Shown here: piece by piece, positions 1 to 9,269 of the stretch
How the letters are laid out: every line of letters starts with the position of its first letter
How positions within the stretch are numbered: the first letter of the stretch is position 1
DNA from: Bradyrhizobium sp. AUGA SZCCT0176
GTDB taxonomy: Bacteria > Pseudomonadota > Alphaproteobacteria > Rhizobiales > Xanthobacteraceae
NCBI RefSeq assembly: GCF_018130145.1
Contig: NZ_JAFCMB010000001.1
Coordinates: 992,001 to 1,056,000 of the forward strand
Reading direction: 5' to 3'
Length of the DNA stretch: 64,000 nt
Program-made: the position numbers and the translations under genes
The notes under the pieces: generated by a model
Databases searched by the model: none
What the model was told of the DNA's origin: nothing
What the model saw: the letters and a program-made list of their open reading frames with translations, nothing else

Positions 1-1
1 G

Positions 2-49
2 GTGCAGGATATAACGGCGCCACCGCTCGCCGAGGTGATGCGCGGCTAA
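2..49 (+). CDS. C-terminal end of an unidentified upstream gene (partial)
   Basis: An open frame enters from the left edge and ends at the TAA at 47-49. It encodes about 15 residues ending in AEVMRG. It lies 35 bases upstream of pmtA on the same strand and may be co-transcribed with it. Too little is present to identify a family. Confidence 0.4.
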   Translation: MQDITAPPLAEVMRG

Positions 50-84
50 AAAAATGCGGGGCATAAGGGCGGGGGCTTAAGGGA

Positions 85-723
85 ATGACTGCGGACATCG
101 ACCGCGAGGGGGTCGAAAAGGCTTATGGGCGCTGGGCGCCGGTCTACGATCTCGTGTTCGGCAAGGTGTTCGAGCACGGCCGTCAATCGACGATCGCGGA
201 AGCCGACAAGATCGGCGGACGCATTCTCGACGTCGGCGTCGGCACCGGATTGTCGCTGTCGGATTATTCGCGCAGCACCAAATTGTGCGGCGTCGATATT
301 TCCGAACCGATGCTGCGCCGGGCGCAACAGCGGGTTCGCGCGCTCGGCCTTTCCAATGTCGAAACGCTCGCGGTGATGGATGCCAAGAATCTGGCGTTCA
401 AGGATTCGTTCTTCGATGCGGTGGTGGCGCAATATGTCATCACCGCGGTGCCGGATCCCGAACGCACGCTGGATGATTTCATCCGCGTGCTGAAGCCCGG
501 CGGCGAACTCATCCTGGTCAATCACATCGGCGCCGAAAGCGGCCCGCGGCGCGTCTTTGAACTCGCCTTCGCACCGCTGGCGCGGCGACTCGGCTGGCGG
601 CCGGAATTCCCCTGGGAACGATTGACCAATTGGGCCGCCAAACATGGCGGCGTCAGCCTGACCGAACGGCGGCCGATGCCGCCGATGGGACATTTTTCGC
701 TGATCCGCTTCCGCAAGTCCTGA
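85..723 (+). CDS. pmtA: phosphatidylethanolamine N-methyltransferase, PmtA type
   Basis: A 212-residue class I SAM-dependent methyltransferase. The SAM-binding glycine loop ILDVGVGTGLSLSDY is near residues 47-61, the acidic ribose-binding loop GVDIS follows, and the post-I motif LKPGGELILVNH is near 135. PmtA enzymes of rhizobia and Rhodopseudomonas methylate phosphatidylethanolamine stepwise to phosphatidylcholine at the inner membrane. The N-terminal YGRWAPVYDLVFG motif is typical of that group. A purine-rich stretch precedes the ATG at 85. I am confident of the methyltransferase fold. The lipid substrate is inferred from resemblance to the alphaproteobacterial PmtA group and not from a unique residue. 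Confidence 0.82.
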   Translation: MTADIDREGVEKAYGRWAPVYDLVFGKVFEHGRQSTIAEADKIGGRILDVGVGTGLSLSDYSRSTKLCGVDISEPMLRRAQQRVRALGLSNVETLAVMDAKNLAFKDSFFDAVVAQYVITAVPDPERTLDDFIRVLKPGGELILVNHIGAESGPRRVFELAFAPLARRLGWRPEFPWERLTNWAAKHGGVSLTERRPMPPMGHFSLIRFRKS

Positions 724-756
724 AATTGCAAGTCTTGAAATTGCAAGTCTTGAAAT
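717..756 (+). repeat. 15-bp tandem repeat over the pmtA stop codon
   Basis: The unit GTCTTGAAATTGCAA occurs about 2.7 times in tandem. It begins in the last codons of pmtA and runs into the intergenic space. No function is apparent. Confidence 0.7.
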
Positions 757-795
757 CAGCCGGGAACCTCCGCGGCTGCGGACCGTTTTCCTTGC

Positions 796-1161
796 ATGGC
801 AATAAAACGCTCGCTCTTTCTGTCGTGTGTTCTGATGGCGGCCTCCGGCGTGGCGGCGGCGCAAGCCCCGCCGGGTCCGGCCACTCCCCCGGTTCCGACC
901 GCGCCGCCATCGGCTGCGCGGACCGCCAATTGCGCGCCGATGCATCCAGCGCCGCATTCCGGCGCGGCAGCACCGGAAGGCACCACCACCGGCCAGCGGG
1001 CCGAACCGCTCGGCGAAAGATTGGCCCGTTCCGATGGTGTGCTGTGCCCGCCCGCCGGCATTGATCCCGAAATGCATGCACCGGCGCCCGGTGGGGGCAA
1101 AACGCCGGTGATTCCGCCGCCCGGCAGCCCCGGCGGCGATCCTTCGATCCGGCCCAAATAG
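796..1161 (+). CDS. small secreted proline/alanine-rich protein
   Basis: A 121-residue protein. The N-terminus has two basic residues, a hydrophobic stretch and an AAAQA-type signal peptidase I site near residue 22, so it is probably exported to the periplasm. The mature part is rich in Pro, Ala and Gly (for example APPGPATPPVP) and has two cysteines (in TANCAP and VLCPP) that could form a disulfide. No family is recognised. Codon use is like that of pmtA. Function unknown. Confidence 0.6.
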   Translation: MAIKRSLFLSCVLMAASGVAAAQAPPGPATPPVPTAPPSAARTANCAPMHPAPHSGAAAPEGTTTGQRAEPLGERLARSDGVLCPPAGIDPEMHAPAPGGGKTPVIPPPGSPGGDPSIRPK

Positions 1162-1275
1162 CGCCGTTTGCAGGCGCTTTTCGAGCCGGGCGGGTTTGCT
1201 TGACAGGCCCCCGACCGACTCCTTATATGCCGCGCGTTCGCGACTGCGGTATGTTGAGCCGTGACGGTGAACCGT

Positions 1276-1352
1276 GGCGAGGTAGCTCAGCTGGTTAGAG
1301 CACGGGAATCATAATCCTGGGGTCGGGGGTTCGAGTCCCTCTCTCGCTACCA
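1276..1352 (+). tRNA. tRNA-Met (anticodon CAT)
   Basis: The 77-nt cloverleaf includes the encoded CCA (1350-1352). Acceptor arms GGCGAGG and TCTCGCT pair with G-U at both ends. The D arm is GCTC...GAGC, the anticodon arm is CGGGA/TCCTG around ATCATAA, and the T arm is GGGGG TTCGAGT CCCTC. The CAT anticodon reads Met. An elongator-Met role is likely, but a lysidine-modified tRNA-Ile cannot be excluded by eye. A broken integrase begins within 100 bases of its 3' end, so the tRNA is the probable attachment site of an island. Confidence 0.93.
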
Positions 1353-1440
1353 ACTGCCAGGCAGCTCCAAACTGCCGAAATTCTTCAATGAATTCAACGA
1401 AAATGGCTCCGTTTCGTCAGGGCGGCGTGAGCTGTGTCTC

Positions 1441-3052
1441 ATGGTTTGGACACAGTGGGGTTTTTCGTTGTCACGCTCAGCATTCATCTCTCGCCGCGAC
1501 GGCAGATATCTGTTTAGAGCGCGGCTGCCTGCTTGCCTCTCGCCAAAATCGGGGTCAGCGTTTCGGATCAGCCTGCGTACTGCGGACTACAAAACCGCAC
1601 AGTTGCGGGCAGCCAGAATTGCCTCGTGGATGCTCAGCGTGAAGGTGGCGGAAGACCCGGAATCGGCTTTGCTCGTGCTGTGGCCCAGGCTGCAGGCGCT
1701 GGCGGTCGAGCCGGTTCGCGGCGAGGAGGACCTGGTGGATCGCACCGCGTTCCAAGGGGTCGCGTTCGAGGCGCAGTATCGGGTACGGCTTGGCGGGCGT
1801 AAGCCTGACGAGGTGGTACCGGGTTGGGGCGAGCACTTCCTCGCCCTGGTCCGGGAAAACTCACGCGCGAGCCATGAGCGCGAAAAATCGTCCACCGTCT
1901 TGTACCGGCTTGAGCAAAAGCGCGCGCTGTCCGCGGCTGCGGTTTCTCCCACTCTTTCGACGCCGGTGACGGTCGCCGCGACCGATATGCGGCCCCCGGC
2001 GACAAGCACGGCTTCGGTGGATCGCTACACCCGTCGAACGATGTCCGATGTTTTGACGGAATTCCTCGATGCCCGCGAGCAGCAGGAAGGCGATCGCCGC
2101 GCCGACAGTGACATCGAACCGGTGGTACGATTTCTGATCGAATTGCTCGGCGATCCGGTGATGCTCGACTTCAATGGCGAGCACTTGCTCAAGGTGAAGA
2201 AGGCGCTGCCCGCGATCCCTACAGCGCGGGGATTTTCGCCGTCGGAGCGTAGCCTCTACTTCCGCTGGCAATGGGCTGCCGAGAACGGCTGGACGCGGGA
2301 GAAAAATGGAAAAGCGATCAAGCTGAAGCGTGTCAGCGAAGCTGCACTTCCGCTATGCGCCGCTGTCGATCGATCAGCAGGAAAAGGACCGATTCGATCC
2401 GCAGACAGGTGGCACCCGGGGCAAGTCGCCGAGTGCATTTCGCTGGGTCACAATCCACTGGCTCATTGTAAGGCTCGGAATCGTGGAGCGCCGGGACGCC
2501 ATAGTGGCTGCCTTCATCGACCGCAAAGTCGCCGAGCTCGGCGGTCGCCAGAAGCTTACAGCCGAGCAGCTCGAGGACATTGAAATCGAAGCCCATGAGC
2601 AATGGCTGTTTCCGGACTGGAAAGTCTACGTCAAGAACACCGGCGAGATTAAGTGGAGCCACGTCCTGACCAAGGCCTTCACCTACGGCATCGAGAAGCT
2701 GGAGATGGATCGCGCGGGTCTCGTCAATTATTCGGGCAGGCATACCTTCAAGGGGTTTCTGGATGACCTTGAAGGCCTCAGCGAGCGCTCGCGGCTTGTT
2801 GTCTTCGGGCACTCCACCAAGAAAGACGTCTCGTCGCGGTATGGGCCGAAATTTATTTCTGAAGAGCAATCGGAGATCGTCCAAAAATTGTCGAGCAGGC
2901 AAATTTGGCGGCTTGCGCTGATTTTGGTCCGAGCGAAACGAAAAGCAGAACGCGGCGATCTAAAAACAGTTCACGCCTGGCGCGACGATCAGCGAGCGCA
3001 AGACGTCAAACTGCAGAAGGCGCTTGCAAAGCGCAAAGAGCAATATTCGTGA
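1441..3052 (+). pseudogene. tRNA-adjacent tyrosine integrase, frameshifted and internally deleted
   Basis: Two frames make up one degraded phage-type integrase. The first (1441 to about 2340) holds the N-terminal region (RRDGRYLFRARLP) and the core-binding helical domain. After a shift near 2330-2350 a second frame (to 3052) carries the C-terminal catalytic boxes SGRHTF and GHSTKKD...RYG, with the Tyr nucleophile. The box I Arg region between core-binding and catalytic parts is not visible, so a segment seems deleted as well. The gene lies immediately 3' of tRNA-Met, the classical island arrangement. A functional product is unlikely. Confidence 0.75.
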
Positions 3053-3264
3053 GTAGGCTGCAAGTGGGGTAGAGAACGTCTCCCTCTCCGCCAGCTTATT
3101 TGTCCATCCGCCACTTTTTCGAACCGCGATAACCCTCGCAAAACAACGCTTCCGGCCTGCCGAGGGCGCAAGCGTCGATCGGGTGCCCGCGGAGATCAAT
3201 CTCATTCCCTGGGTGGCGGCGCCTCCTAATGACGCACGTCGGCGTGACGACGTCCGACAGCAAG

Positions 3265-3576
3265 TCACCGAAGTCGGCGTGCGAGCTCTCCGAGGGCGTC
3301 GTCGTCCTCTTCAGCATGCAAGCTCACTCCCAATGATGCCAAGCGCTTCCTGATGTTCCTGGCAGTCATGATGAACCCGCCGGACTCTGTATCGTCCCCG
3401 GCTTCCAGGGCAGCGAGTTGGGCCACCACTTCGCGGTAGTTCAGATCCTCGATGGATGAACGTACGTGAGACCTAGCGAGGGCCGGCAAAGATTTCTGCA
3501 AGGCCAAGGACCAGGATTCGCGGCTCCGTATCGAATACCAGAGAGATCTGGCGAGCTCTCGCTCGCAAAGAAGCAC
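3265..3576 (-). CDS. hypothetical protein
   Basis: A 103-residue frame. The C-terminal half (from NYREVVAQLAALEAG to the acidic EEDDDALGELARRLR) has a protein-like amphipathic composition. The N-terminal half is less convincing, so the true start may be an internal one. No family is recognised. It lies between the integrase remnant and cspA and faces both. Confidence 0.3.
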   Translation of the reverse strand: MLLCERELARSLWYSIRSRESWSLALQKSLPALARSHVRSSIEDLNYREVVAQLAALEAGDDTESGGFIMTARNIRKRLASLGVSLHAEEDDDALGELARRLR

Positions 3577-3651
3577 TCCTGTAACCGACCGGCAGTAGCG
3601 TCAATCGCGTCGCGGCCTCAGAACTCACAACCGCGATGGCTTTTGGAATAG

Positions 3652-3679
3652 CCCGCCGACTCAACCCGGCGGGTTTTTC
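3652..3679 (+). terminator. Rho-independent terminator
   Basis: Stem CCCGCCG/CGGCGGG around an 8-base loop, followed by TTTTTC. It reads rightward and ends about 60 bases before cspA, so it insulates cspA from upstream transcription. Confidence 0.75.
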
Positions 3680-3739
3680 TTGCGCGCTTGGCTGCGCCCC
3701 ATTTAGGATCGCGCCGGGGCGATACACTGGAGAACGAAC

Positions 3740-3943
3740 GTGGCGATAGGTACTGTGAAATGGTTCAATCCGTCCAAGGGCTTTGGTTTCATCCAACCCG
3801 ACAATGGCGGAAAGGACGTGTTCGTACATATTTCGGCGGTGGAGAAGGCTGGCTTAAGCAGCCTCAATGAAGGTGCGAAGGTGAGCTATGAGGTCGTGGC
3901 AAACCGCGGCAAGGAGTCGGCTGAAAACCTACGGGTAGGGTAG
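3740..3943 (+). CDS. cspA: cold-shock protein, CspA family
   Basis: A 67-residue single cold-shock domain (OB fold) with RNP1 (KGFGFI) and RNP2 (VFVHI) intact; it binds single-stranded RNA/DNA as a chaperone. Length and the opening GTVKWFN are standard for the family. The start is GTG at 3740, placing Ala-Ile-Gly-Thr-Val where homologs begin. It stands alone, bracketed by a terminator upstream and a GC-rich hairpin (about 3967-3987) downstream. Whether it is cold-induced cannot be read from the sequence. Confidence 0.93.
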   Translation: MAIGTVKWFNPSKGFGFIQPDNGGKDVFVHISAVEKAGLSSLNEGAKVSYEVVANRGKESAENLRVG

Positions 3944-3978
3944 ACCGTCAGGTCAGCCTGATAAGCGGCCCGCGGCCC

Positions 3979-4206
3979 TCACGCGGGCCTAGCAATCATA
4001 TCTCCACGCCCCGCAGTGGCGATGATCGGCATTGGTGGTTGGTCTGATAGGAACGGACACGGACACCTCAGCCGGCCTCGGCGGACTTTCCCCTTAGAGC
4101 GCCGAGGCTGTTTTTTTGGGCCCGCGACCATATCGGCCAGGTGCATCAACCCGATAATTGCGGCGAGGGTCACCACGCCGCAGAGCGTTGCGACAACCGC
4201 GAGCAT
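3979..4206 (-). CDS. possible small membrane protein
   Basis: A 75-residue frame opens with one strong hydrophobic segment (residues 2-30, LAVVATLCGVVTLAAIIGL) and continues with a basic tail (PKKQPRRSKGKVRRGR). The segment resembles other single-span microproteins in this window. The second half overlaps a terminator hairpin on the other strand (4075-4117), so the coding part may really be shorter. Doubtful as a gene. Confidence 0.35.
   Translation of the reverse strand: MLAVVATLCGVVTLAAIIGLMHLADMVAGPKKQPRRSKGKVRRGRLRCPCPFLSDQPPMPIIATAGRGDMIARPA
4075..4117 (+). terminator. strong Rho-independent terminator
   Basis: Perfect 9-bp stem GCCTCGGCG/CGCCGAGGC followed after one base pair step by a run of seven T. 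It reads rightward and ends transcription from the cspA side before the convergent regulator gene. Confidence 0.8.
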
Positions 4207-4522
4207 GGGTGCCTCATTCAGTTCGGCATGCGGCTCCTCAGGAATCGCGCCATCGGTCAGAGTTGTTCCGAATGAGGGATGCTGGCCTGCCGGTCAGTTC
4301 GCCGGGCAATGCCGCACCGGTTGACGCGAGAAGCAACAGTGCAGCGATCTTTTCGCGAGATCATCGAACGATCCGATACTTCCTCGCGGCCATTTTTGCG
4401 GGCCCGCCCGCGCGGCGAGATGCGAACGTCATGAAATTACCATCTAGCCGGACATGCGTCGGATATGTCAAAATCGATGCGATTGACCCGCAGCCGACAT
4501 TGGCTGATGCTAACGCTCTCTC

Positions 4523-5335
4523 TTACCTCCGCAAGCGGGAAATAATGGTCGGTCGGGCCGAAACGCCGCCTGGTTCAACTCCTGAGCGCCCACCGATCGG
4601 GGCATATTGATCGAGAAGAATCTCCTCGACTTCGAGATGCATGGCGTCGTGGCATTCGCAGGCTGCCGCCGCGAGTCGCGATCGGTCGATCTCGATTCGG
4701 CCTCGTTGATCAGACCTGATCGCCCCACGCGCGCGCAGTTTGCGCATTAAGAGCGTCACCGTCGTTCGTCGCACACCAAGTATTTGCGACAACGACTGTT
4801 GAGTGAGCGGGAGTACGTCGTGGTCGATGCGGTCGCGAAACTGGAGCAGCCAGCGGGCCATGCGGGCTTCGACCGGGTGCAGCGCATTGCAGGCCGAGCC
4901 GAGTTGGAACTGTACCAGCATCGCTCTGGTATATTTCTGGACTACGTGCCGGATCGCAGGGCTGCAGTTGAAAGCGGCGTGAAATCGCGATGCAGAGATC
5001 CGCGCGGCGGTGCCCGCCGCATGCACTACGGCGGTAGCGGCTGACGGGGACGGCCCCAGCACCGAGAGCATGCCTACTGCCCCCTCGCGTCCGACTGCGG
5101 CTGTGGCAACCGTCTGTCCGTCCGCCATGTCGATCATCAGTGAGATGGCCCCGTCATGAGGGAAGAAGACATACTCTATCGGCTCGCCCGCGCGCGAAAG
5201 GACCACGTCCTGATCGAGCGCGACCATCGCTAGCTCGGGCCTCAGCAGATCGAGGTCCGTCGCCGGCAGCGCTGCAAGAAGGACGTTAGAAATTCCGCCT
5301 GGAGCGGTCACTGCGAGGAACCAGCGGTGAAACAT
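4523..5335 (-). CDS. Crp/Fnr-family transcription regulator
   Basis: A 270-residue protein with an N-terminal cyclic-nucleotide-binding-like beta-barrel (about residues 20-140, including FFPHDGAISLMIDM and VGREGAVGMLSVLG) and a C-terminal winged HTH (about 170-225, LTQQSLSQILGVRRTTVTLLMRKL). It lacks the N-terminal cysteines of oxygen-sensing FNR. This subtype is common in Bradyrhizobium with unknown ligands. It is a single gene: its promoter region is the long empty stretch to the right. It is distinct from the two mutually similar Crp-like proteins near 48-51 kb. Confidence 0.85.
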   Translation of the reverse strand: MFHRWFLAVTAPGGISNVLLAALPATDLDLLRPELAMVALDQDVVLSRAGEPIEYVFFPHDGAISLMIDMADGQTVATAAVGREGAVGMLSVLGPSPSAATAVVHAAGTAARISASRFHAAFNCSPAIRHVVQKYTRAMLVQFQLGSACNALHPVEARMARWLLQFRDRIDHDVLPLTQQSLSQILGVRRTTVTLLMRKLRARGAIRSDQRGRIEIDRSRLAAAACECHDAMHLEVEEILLDQYAPIGGRSGVEPGGVSARPTIISRLRR

Positions 5336-6121
5336 CCGCAGCCTCCATTTGGAGCGTAGCGGAGCGGCGGTCTCAACATAGGTTTAAATCTGCTTCCTCT
5401 AAGCGCACGATATCGAACTCACTTTACCAGACGCTTTCACTCAGAAAAACAAACTCCAAACGCTTGGTCGCGAGGACGGATTTTCTGCACGCAGCATCGC
5501 GAGCGGGTTAGATGCAAATGGCTGCCGGACGCAACTATTATATCTGCATGGGTAGTGCCCGAGGCGTGCGAGAACGCACGAGTTTGATGAAGTGAGTGTT
5601 TGAAACAGCGTTTGAAACAAAGCGTCTAGCGATGTCTTAGTTCGGCAGGTTGGTCACTCCGTCGCAGGCCATCGAACGGGCAACGCCGGCCGTTGGCACC
5701 TTTCGGACGTAGCGCGATGTCCGAGTTAGGACCGGCGAGGAGCGAACATTGATTGATCGTTGTGATCATGCCCCCGCCGCGCGAACTTCTTTGTCCGCAC
5801 CACGGGCCGTAATCCGCGGCGCGTCTCCGCCAGCGGCCGTTGCAATGCTTCGCCTCATCCCACGGCGCGCGCATCCAGTTATCGCGTTTTCCTGGTGGTC
5901 AGGATACCGGCATAGCCTTCGGTATTGGATCGGCGCGCCTATCGCAGACCGGCGCGGGCGCGATTAGCGCTTCATCTGAAGACCTATGTGAACCCGATGC
6001 GAAACAACTCGCAACCAAACGCGCCTTCGCCGAGAACCTAAAATTTAGTTCTGAATCATAATCATAATGACTCCGAAGCAAAAATAAAAAATAGGGTGGG
6101 AAAACGACAGGGAGGATGGGA
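5336..6121. other. gene-poor stretch
   Basis: I see no convincing gene here. At 5691-5740 there is a short degenerate copy of repeat family A (TTGGCACCTTTCGGACG followed by GATGTCCGAG). The remainder shows frequent stops in all frames and no recognisable structure. Confidence 0.5.
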
Positions 6122-6352
6122 ATGGAAACTGTACGCCGCTTCCGGGCGATGGCGTCTTTGTGTCGGCAGAGTGCTGCATATCATCCTGACAATAGCTGGA
6201 AGCTGCTCGCCGAGGCAGAGTATTGGGAGCATCTGGCAAGTGCCACGGTCGTTGAGCACTTCCAAGATTGCACTAGCTTGAATGACCAGGCGCACAGACA
6301 ATCAACCGTAAACGCGACGAGGCCGGACGCAAGGCTTTTGCCGGTCGCCTGA
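6122..6352 (+). CDS. small conserved hypothetical protein (METVRRFRAMASLCRQ type)
   Basis: A 76-residue protein starting METVRRFRAMASLCRQ, then HPDNSWKLLAEAEYWEHLA and an acidic/polar tail. It has two short helices and no signal or membrane segment. The pattern MASLCRQ...WKLL.EAE.WEHLA is one I recognise from small Bradyrhizobium proteins of unknown function. A good Shine-Dalgarno (GGGAGGATGGG) sits just before the ATG at 6122, which decides the start over the ATG two codons upstream. Confidence 0.65.
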   Translation: METVRRFRAMASLCRQSAAYHPDNSWKLLAEAEYWEHLASATVVEHFQDCTSLNDQAHRQSTVNATRPDARLLPVA

Positions 6353-6535
6353 GCACTCTCATGCTAGCGGCTAACTTGGCGTGCGGATGCGGCGTTTGCT
6401 CTGGCGAGGAGACGAAGAGGGCCGCCTGTCCTTGCTTGTTACCGATGGGCGTTGGCATCATCCGAGCAATCGAACGGCATGCAACGTCGATCTTGCTGCT
6501 TGCTGACGAAGTTATTGAGTAACACGTGACTTCCG

Positions 6536-6651
6536 TTTCGGGCACGAAACGGACTAGCGGCGCCGGTCGGTAAATGTCCGTTCGTCGAAGCAAAGCGGAA
6601 GTGGCGTTGCGGGGCTGTCGAGGCAGCTTTTGACCCGCATCAGACATTCGG
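6536..6651 (+). repeat. interspersed repeat family A, copy 2
   Basis: Contains the core GGCACGAAACGGAC, then AAATGTCCGTTCGTCG, then GCGGAAGT and TTTTGACCCGCATCAGACA. It matches the best copy at 50.3 kb in the same order and spacing. Confidence 0.6.
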
Positions 6652-6688
6652 TAAGCCGCGTAGCGAACGAAACCCGACACACCTGTCA

Positions 6689-6838
6689 TTATAACCCCCC
6701 GGCCTCGGATGAAATCCCGAGGCTTACCTCTTCGAACCAGAATTTGTCTTCTTCGATGACAATGAGGCCCAATCCGGATTCCTGCGGTCCGGTTTTCGAC
6801 TCGATCGTTAGGCCGCCCAGATCCATTTCAAATGTCAT
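6689..6838 (-). CDS. small hypothetical protein
   Basis: A 49-residue frame opening MTFEMDLGGLTIESKTGP and ending in an acidic region with IVIEEDKFWFEE. The composition is strongly protein-like. It overlaps the 3' end of the upstream gene (6828-7133) by 11 bases, which suggests translational coupling. No family is recognised. Confidence 0.45.
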   Translation of the reverse strand: MTFEMDLGGLTIESKTGPQESGLGLIVIEEDKFWFEEVSLGISSEAGGL

Positions 6839-7133
6839 GGAAGAACTTTTTGTTGCTATCCATCACCGCACGCCAGTTGGGCCACCTCGCACAGTACATT
6901 TGTCCCCGCGGCGCATTTGCTCCGAGATCAACTTTGACACGCTCCCGTTGCTCACGTACGTCGCCATCACGCTTGTGGTAGTAGTAAAAATCGGCGTCGA
7001 GCGGGTATGCGTCCAGCGGCATCGCTGCCGCAGAGAGCATCGGCTTGGAAAATCGCCGTCCATAAATCTCTCCTTTGCTGTAGAACGATCCGCCACCACT
7101 GCTACGGAGCAGTCCGTTCTCCGTACTGCCCAA
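6828..7133 (-). CDS. hypothetical protein
   Basis: A frame of up to 101 residues. The more convincing part starts at an internal Met near 7040 (MLSAAAMPLDAYP) and contains YYYHKRDGDVREQRERVKVDL and CARWPNWRAVMDSNKKFFHD. It overlaps the following small gene. No known family is recognised and the start is uncertain. Confidence 0.4.
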   Translation of the reverse strand: MGSTENGLLRSSGGGSFYSKGEIYGRRFSKPMLSAAAMPLDAYPLDADFYYYHKRDGDVREQRERVKVDLGANAPRGQMYCARWPNWRAVMDSNKKFFHDI

Positions 7134-7224
7134 TACTTAGTGCTCGGACGAAGTCACCGGGTGGAGACAGAACGATAGCGCCTTGCATCCTGTAGGAGCG
7201 TTGCGCAACACAGTTCTTCGGCGC

Positions 7225-7928
7225 CTAGAACCGCGGGCGATCAGCCGGCCAGTTCGCGCGAACATCATCTTTGATTGAATCTGGAATCGGATACCGCACC
7301 AATCCGTAGCAGCCGATCGAGCCATACTTCGCTGTGCCAGGATCCTGCCCGGGAGCAACGCGAATATACCGCCAGTCGGTGCTGCTGGCGTCCGCCTCAA
7401 ACGGATCCTTGCCGCGAACGACGATGTTCCGCGGAGCCGATCGCGTCCACGCCTCGTACTCCCCGACCGAAGCTGGGACGATCGTTACCGAACGAAGTTT
7501 CAGGTGCGCCGAGGGGTGTTGATATCCCGCGTCAGACGTGTACGCCGTGAGGAATTCCAGATCATCCGCTTTGTCGGCCCAAAGGATCAGTGGCATAAAA
7601 TCCGCAGGAATACGCTTGATGATTTCTGCCCCGCAGGCGTTGGGCGTTTGAACAAGAACGGCATGACCAGCTTTTGTCTTGATGCCATAGATGTATGGAA
7701 TACGGATCGGGAAATAGGCGCAGCCGACCCGAACGGCTGACGAACCGTCCATCCGCATTTCACCACCACATCGATGTCGATAGCTTCGTCGTTGTCCACC
7801 ACGACCGAGGTTGTCAGGCGGAAGTAAGTATCAGGCGCCTTTGGCAACGCATTCGCCGGAGCCGATCCAATCGCCTGGACGACGAGAACAGCGGCGAGCG
7901 ATCCGGCGATGATCATTCCTTTAGACAA
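7225..7928 (-). pseudogene. secreted hypothetical protein, frameshifted
   Basis: The start at 7928 gives a clear signal peptide (MSKGMIIAGSLAAVLVV...ANA, cleaved near residue 27) and the mature opening LPKAPDTYFRLTTSVVVDNDE. The conserved-looking remainder (MDGSSAVRVGCAYFPIRIPYIYG... to the stop at 7225) is in another frame that lacks any signal peptide. The two join near 7745-7760, where one frame loses sense and the other starts. The intact product would be about 230 residues, exported, of unknown function. A sequencing error would look the same. Confidence 0.55.
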
Positions 7929-7950
7929 TGGTTATCCTCGCTATGATTTC

Positions 7951-8063
7951 CGCTTATGGCACCTTTGAGACATGCTCGGCTATGCTGAGAATGTCTGTTC
8001 CCTGGGGTAGATCGGAAGTCGCCGTGGTCCGGTCAAACCGACGCGAATGACCCCACAGCGGAC
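7951..8063 (+). repeat. interspersed repeat family A, copy 3
   Basis: Includes TATGGCACCTTTGAGACATG, GAATGTCTGTTCCCTGGGG, GGAAGTCGCCGTGGTCCGG and TCAAACCGACGCGAATGACC. The same blocks recur at 9.0 and 50.3 kb. Confidence 0.75.
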
Positions 8064-8172
8064 TATTAGTCGCGGTCAAGCGGCCTTGAGTCTGTTTTCA
8101 TCCAGTATCAAAATTGCCCTGTCGCAGCTACCTCAAGCGCTATGTGCTCCTCACGCGTTAAGGGTGGAAGTA

Positions 8173-9003
8173 ATGCCCGTTGAGCAATCTCGCGATCCCG
8201 AGCAATTCACCGCTTTCGAGCTATCAGGCTGGGAGACTAATATTGGCGGATACACTGCGGCCTTTGGTGCAGTGGCGCGGCAGACGGTAGGGGCGATGCT
8301 CAATGCAGCGGGTGTGGCGCGTGGCATGCGGGTGTTGGATGTATGTTGCGGCCCCGGAATGTTAGGCGCGGGGGCTTTAGAGCGCGGCGCGGAAGCCACC
8401 GGACTCGATTTTTCCCTGGAGGCGGTCGAACTGGCCCGCAATTTGGTTCCCAACGGCCATTTTGAGCGAGGCGACGCACAAGCCCTGCCGTACCCGCCGG
8501 AGAGCTTCGATGCCGTGCTCTGCGGCTACGGCCTCATGCACTTACCGGAACCAGCCGCTGCACTACGGGAAATGCTGAGGGTATTGCGCCCTGGTCGTCG
8601 AGCGGCCGTGAGCGTTTGGGACGCTACCGGCTTTGGTTTTGCCTTGGTTTATGAGGCGGTTCGGGCCCGAGGCAGTATGGAGGTTGGTTTGCCGCACGGG
8701 CCAGATTTTTTTCAGTTTGGGTCGCCCGAGCGAATGTTGGCAGCACTGGAGGAGATAGGCTTTACCGACGTCAAAGCGCATTCTTTCCATCAGGACTGGC
8801 ACGTGGCGAATGCGGACCGCTACATTGAGTCTATACTTACCGGCACCGTCCGTGCGCGCGCGGTCCTTGCTGCTCAATCAGGTGCTGCGTCAGATGGTGT
8901 CCGCTCCTACATCGCAGATTATCTGACCCGCTTTCGAACACCAGCCGGCCAATTAGTTGTGCCGATGCCTGCGATCATCGGCAGCGGTGCTCGGCGCGGC
9001 TAA
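8173..9003 (+). CDS. class I SAM-dependent methyltransferase
   Basis: A 276-residue methyltransferase with the SAM loop VLDVCCGPGMLG near residues 54-65, the acidic loop TGLDFS near 78 and the motif LRVLRPGRRAAVSVWD near 135. It resembles UbiE/Methyltransf_11 enzymes; the substrate is not evident. I place the start at the ATG at 8173, which has a good Shine-Dalgarno (AGGGTGGAAG) and leads directly to PVEQSRDPEQF. The frame is open further upstream, but that part overlaps repeat A. It is flanked on both sides by repeat A copies, so the gene may have moved as an island segment. Confidence 0.75.
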   Translation: MPVEQSRDPEQFTAFELSGWETNIGGYTAAFGAVARQTVGAMLNAAGVARGMRVLDVCCGPGMLGAGALERGAEATGLDFSLEAVELARNLVPNGHFERGDAQALPYPPESFDAVLCGYGLMHLPEPAAALREMLRVLRPGRRAAVSVWDATGFGFALVYEAVRARGSMEVGLPHGPDFFQFGSPERMLAALEEIGFTDVKAHSFHQDWHVANADRYIESILTGTVRARAVLAAQSGAASDGVRSYIADYLTRFRTPAGQLVVPMPAIIGSGARRG

Positions 9004-9034
9004 GCGTGAGCCAATTGCCGATCGTTTGTATTTT

Positions 9035-9149
9035 CCGCTATTGGCACATATCTAAGACATGCCTGCCGATCCTGAGAATGTCCGTTCACCGGGGGAGACC
9101 GGAGTCGCCGTGGTCCGGCTAAACCGTCGCGAATGACCGAACAGGACAT
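9035..9149 (+). repeat. interspersed repeat family A, copy 4
   Basis: TATTGGCACATATCTAAGACA, GAATGTCCGTTCACCGGGGG, GGAGTCGCCGTGGTCCGG and AAACCGTCGCGAATGACC occur in the same order as in the copy at 7.95 kb. It lies just beyond the methyltransferase stop codon. Confidence 0.75.
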
Positions 9150-9269
9150 CGAGCAGGATCGGTTGAGGCGGACGTTGGTCAATCTTCGCTAGGCAGTTAT
9201 CCGCGAGGTGCTAACTCGCGGTTGAGCTTGCCTTTCGTGAGCGGCGTTCTCTTATCGCTTGATTGAGCC

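Noticed and set aside
46..1077. 343-codon antisense frame over pmtA
   Set aside because: High-GC shadow of pmtA and the following gene; Arg/His-rich and without homology.
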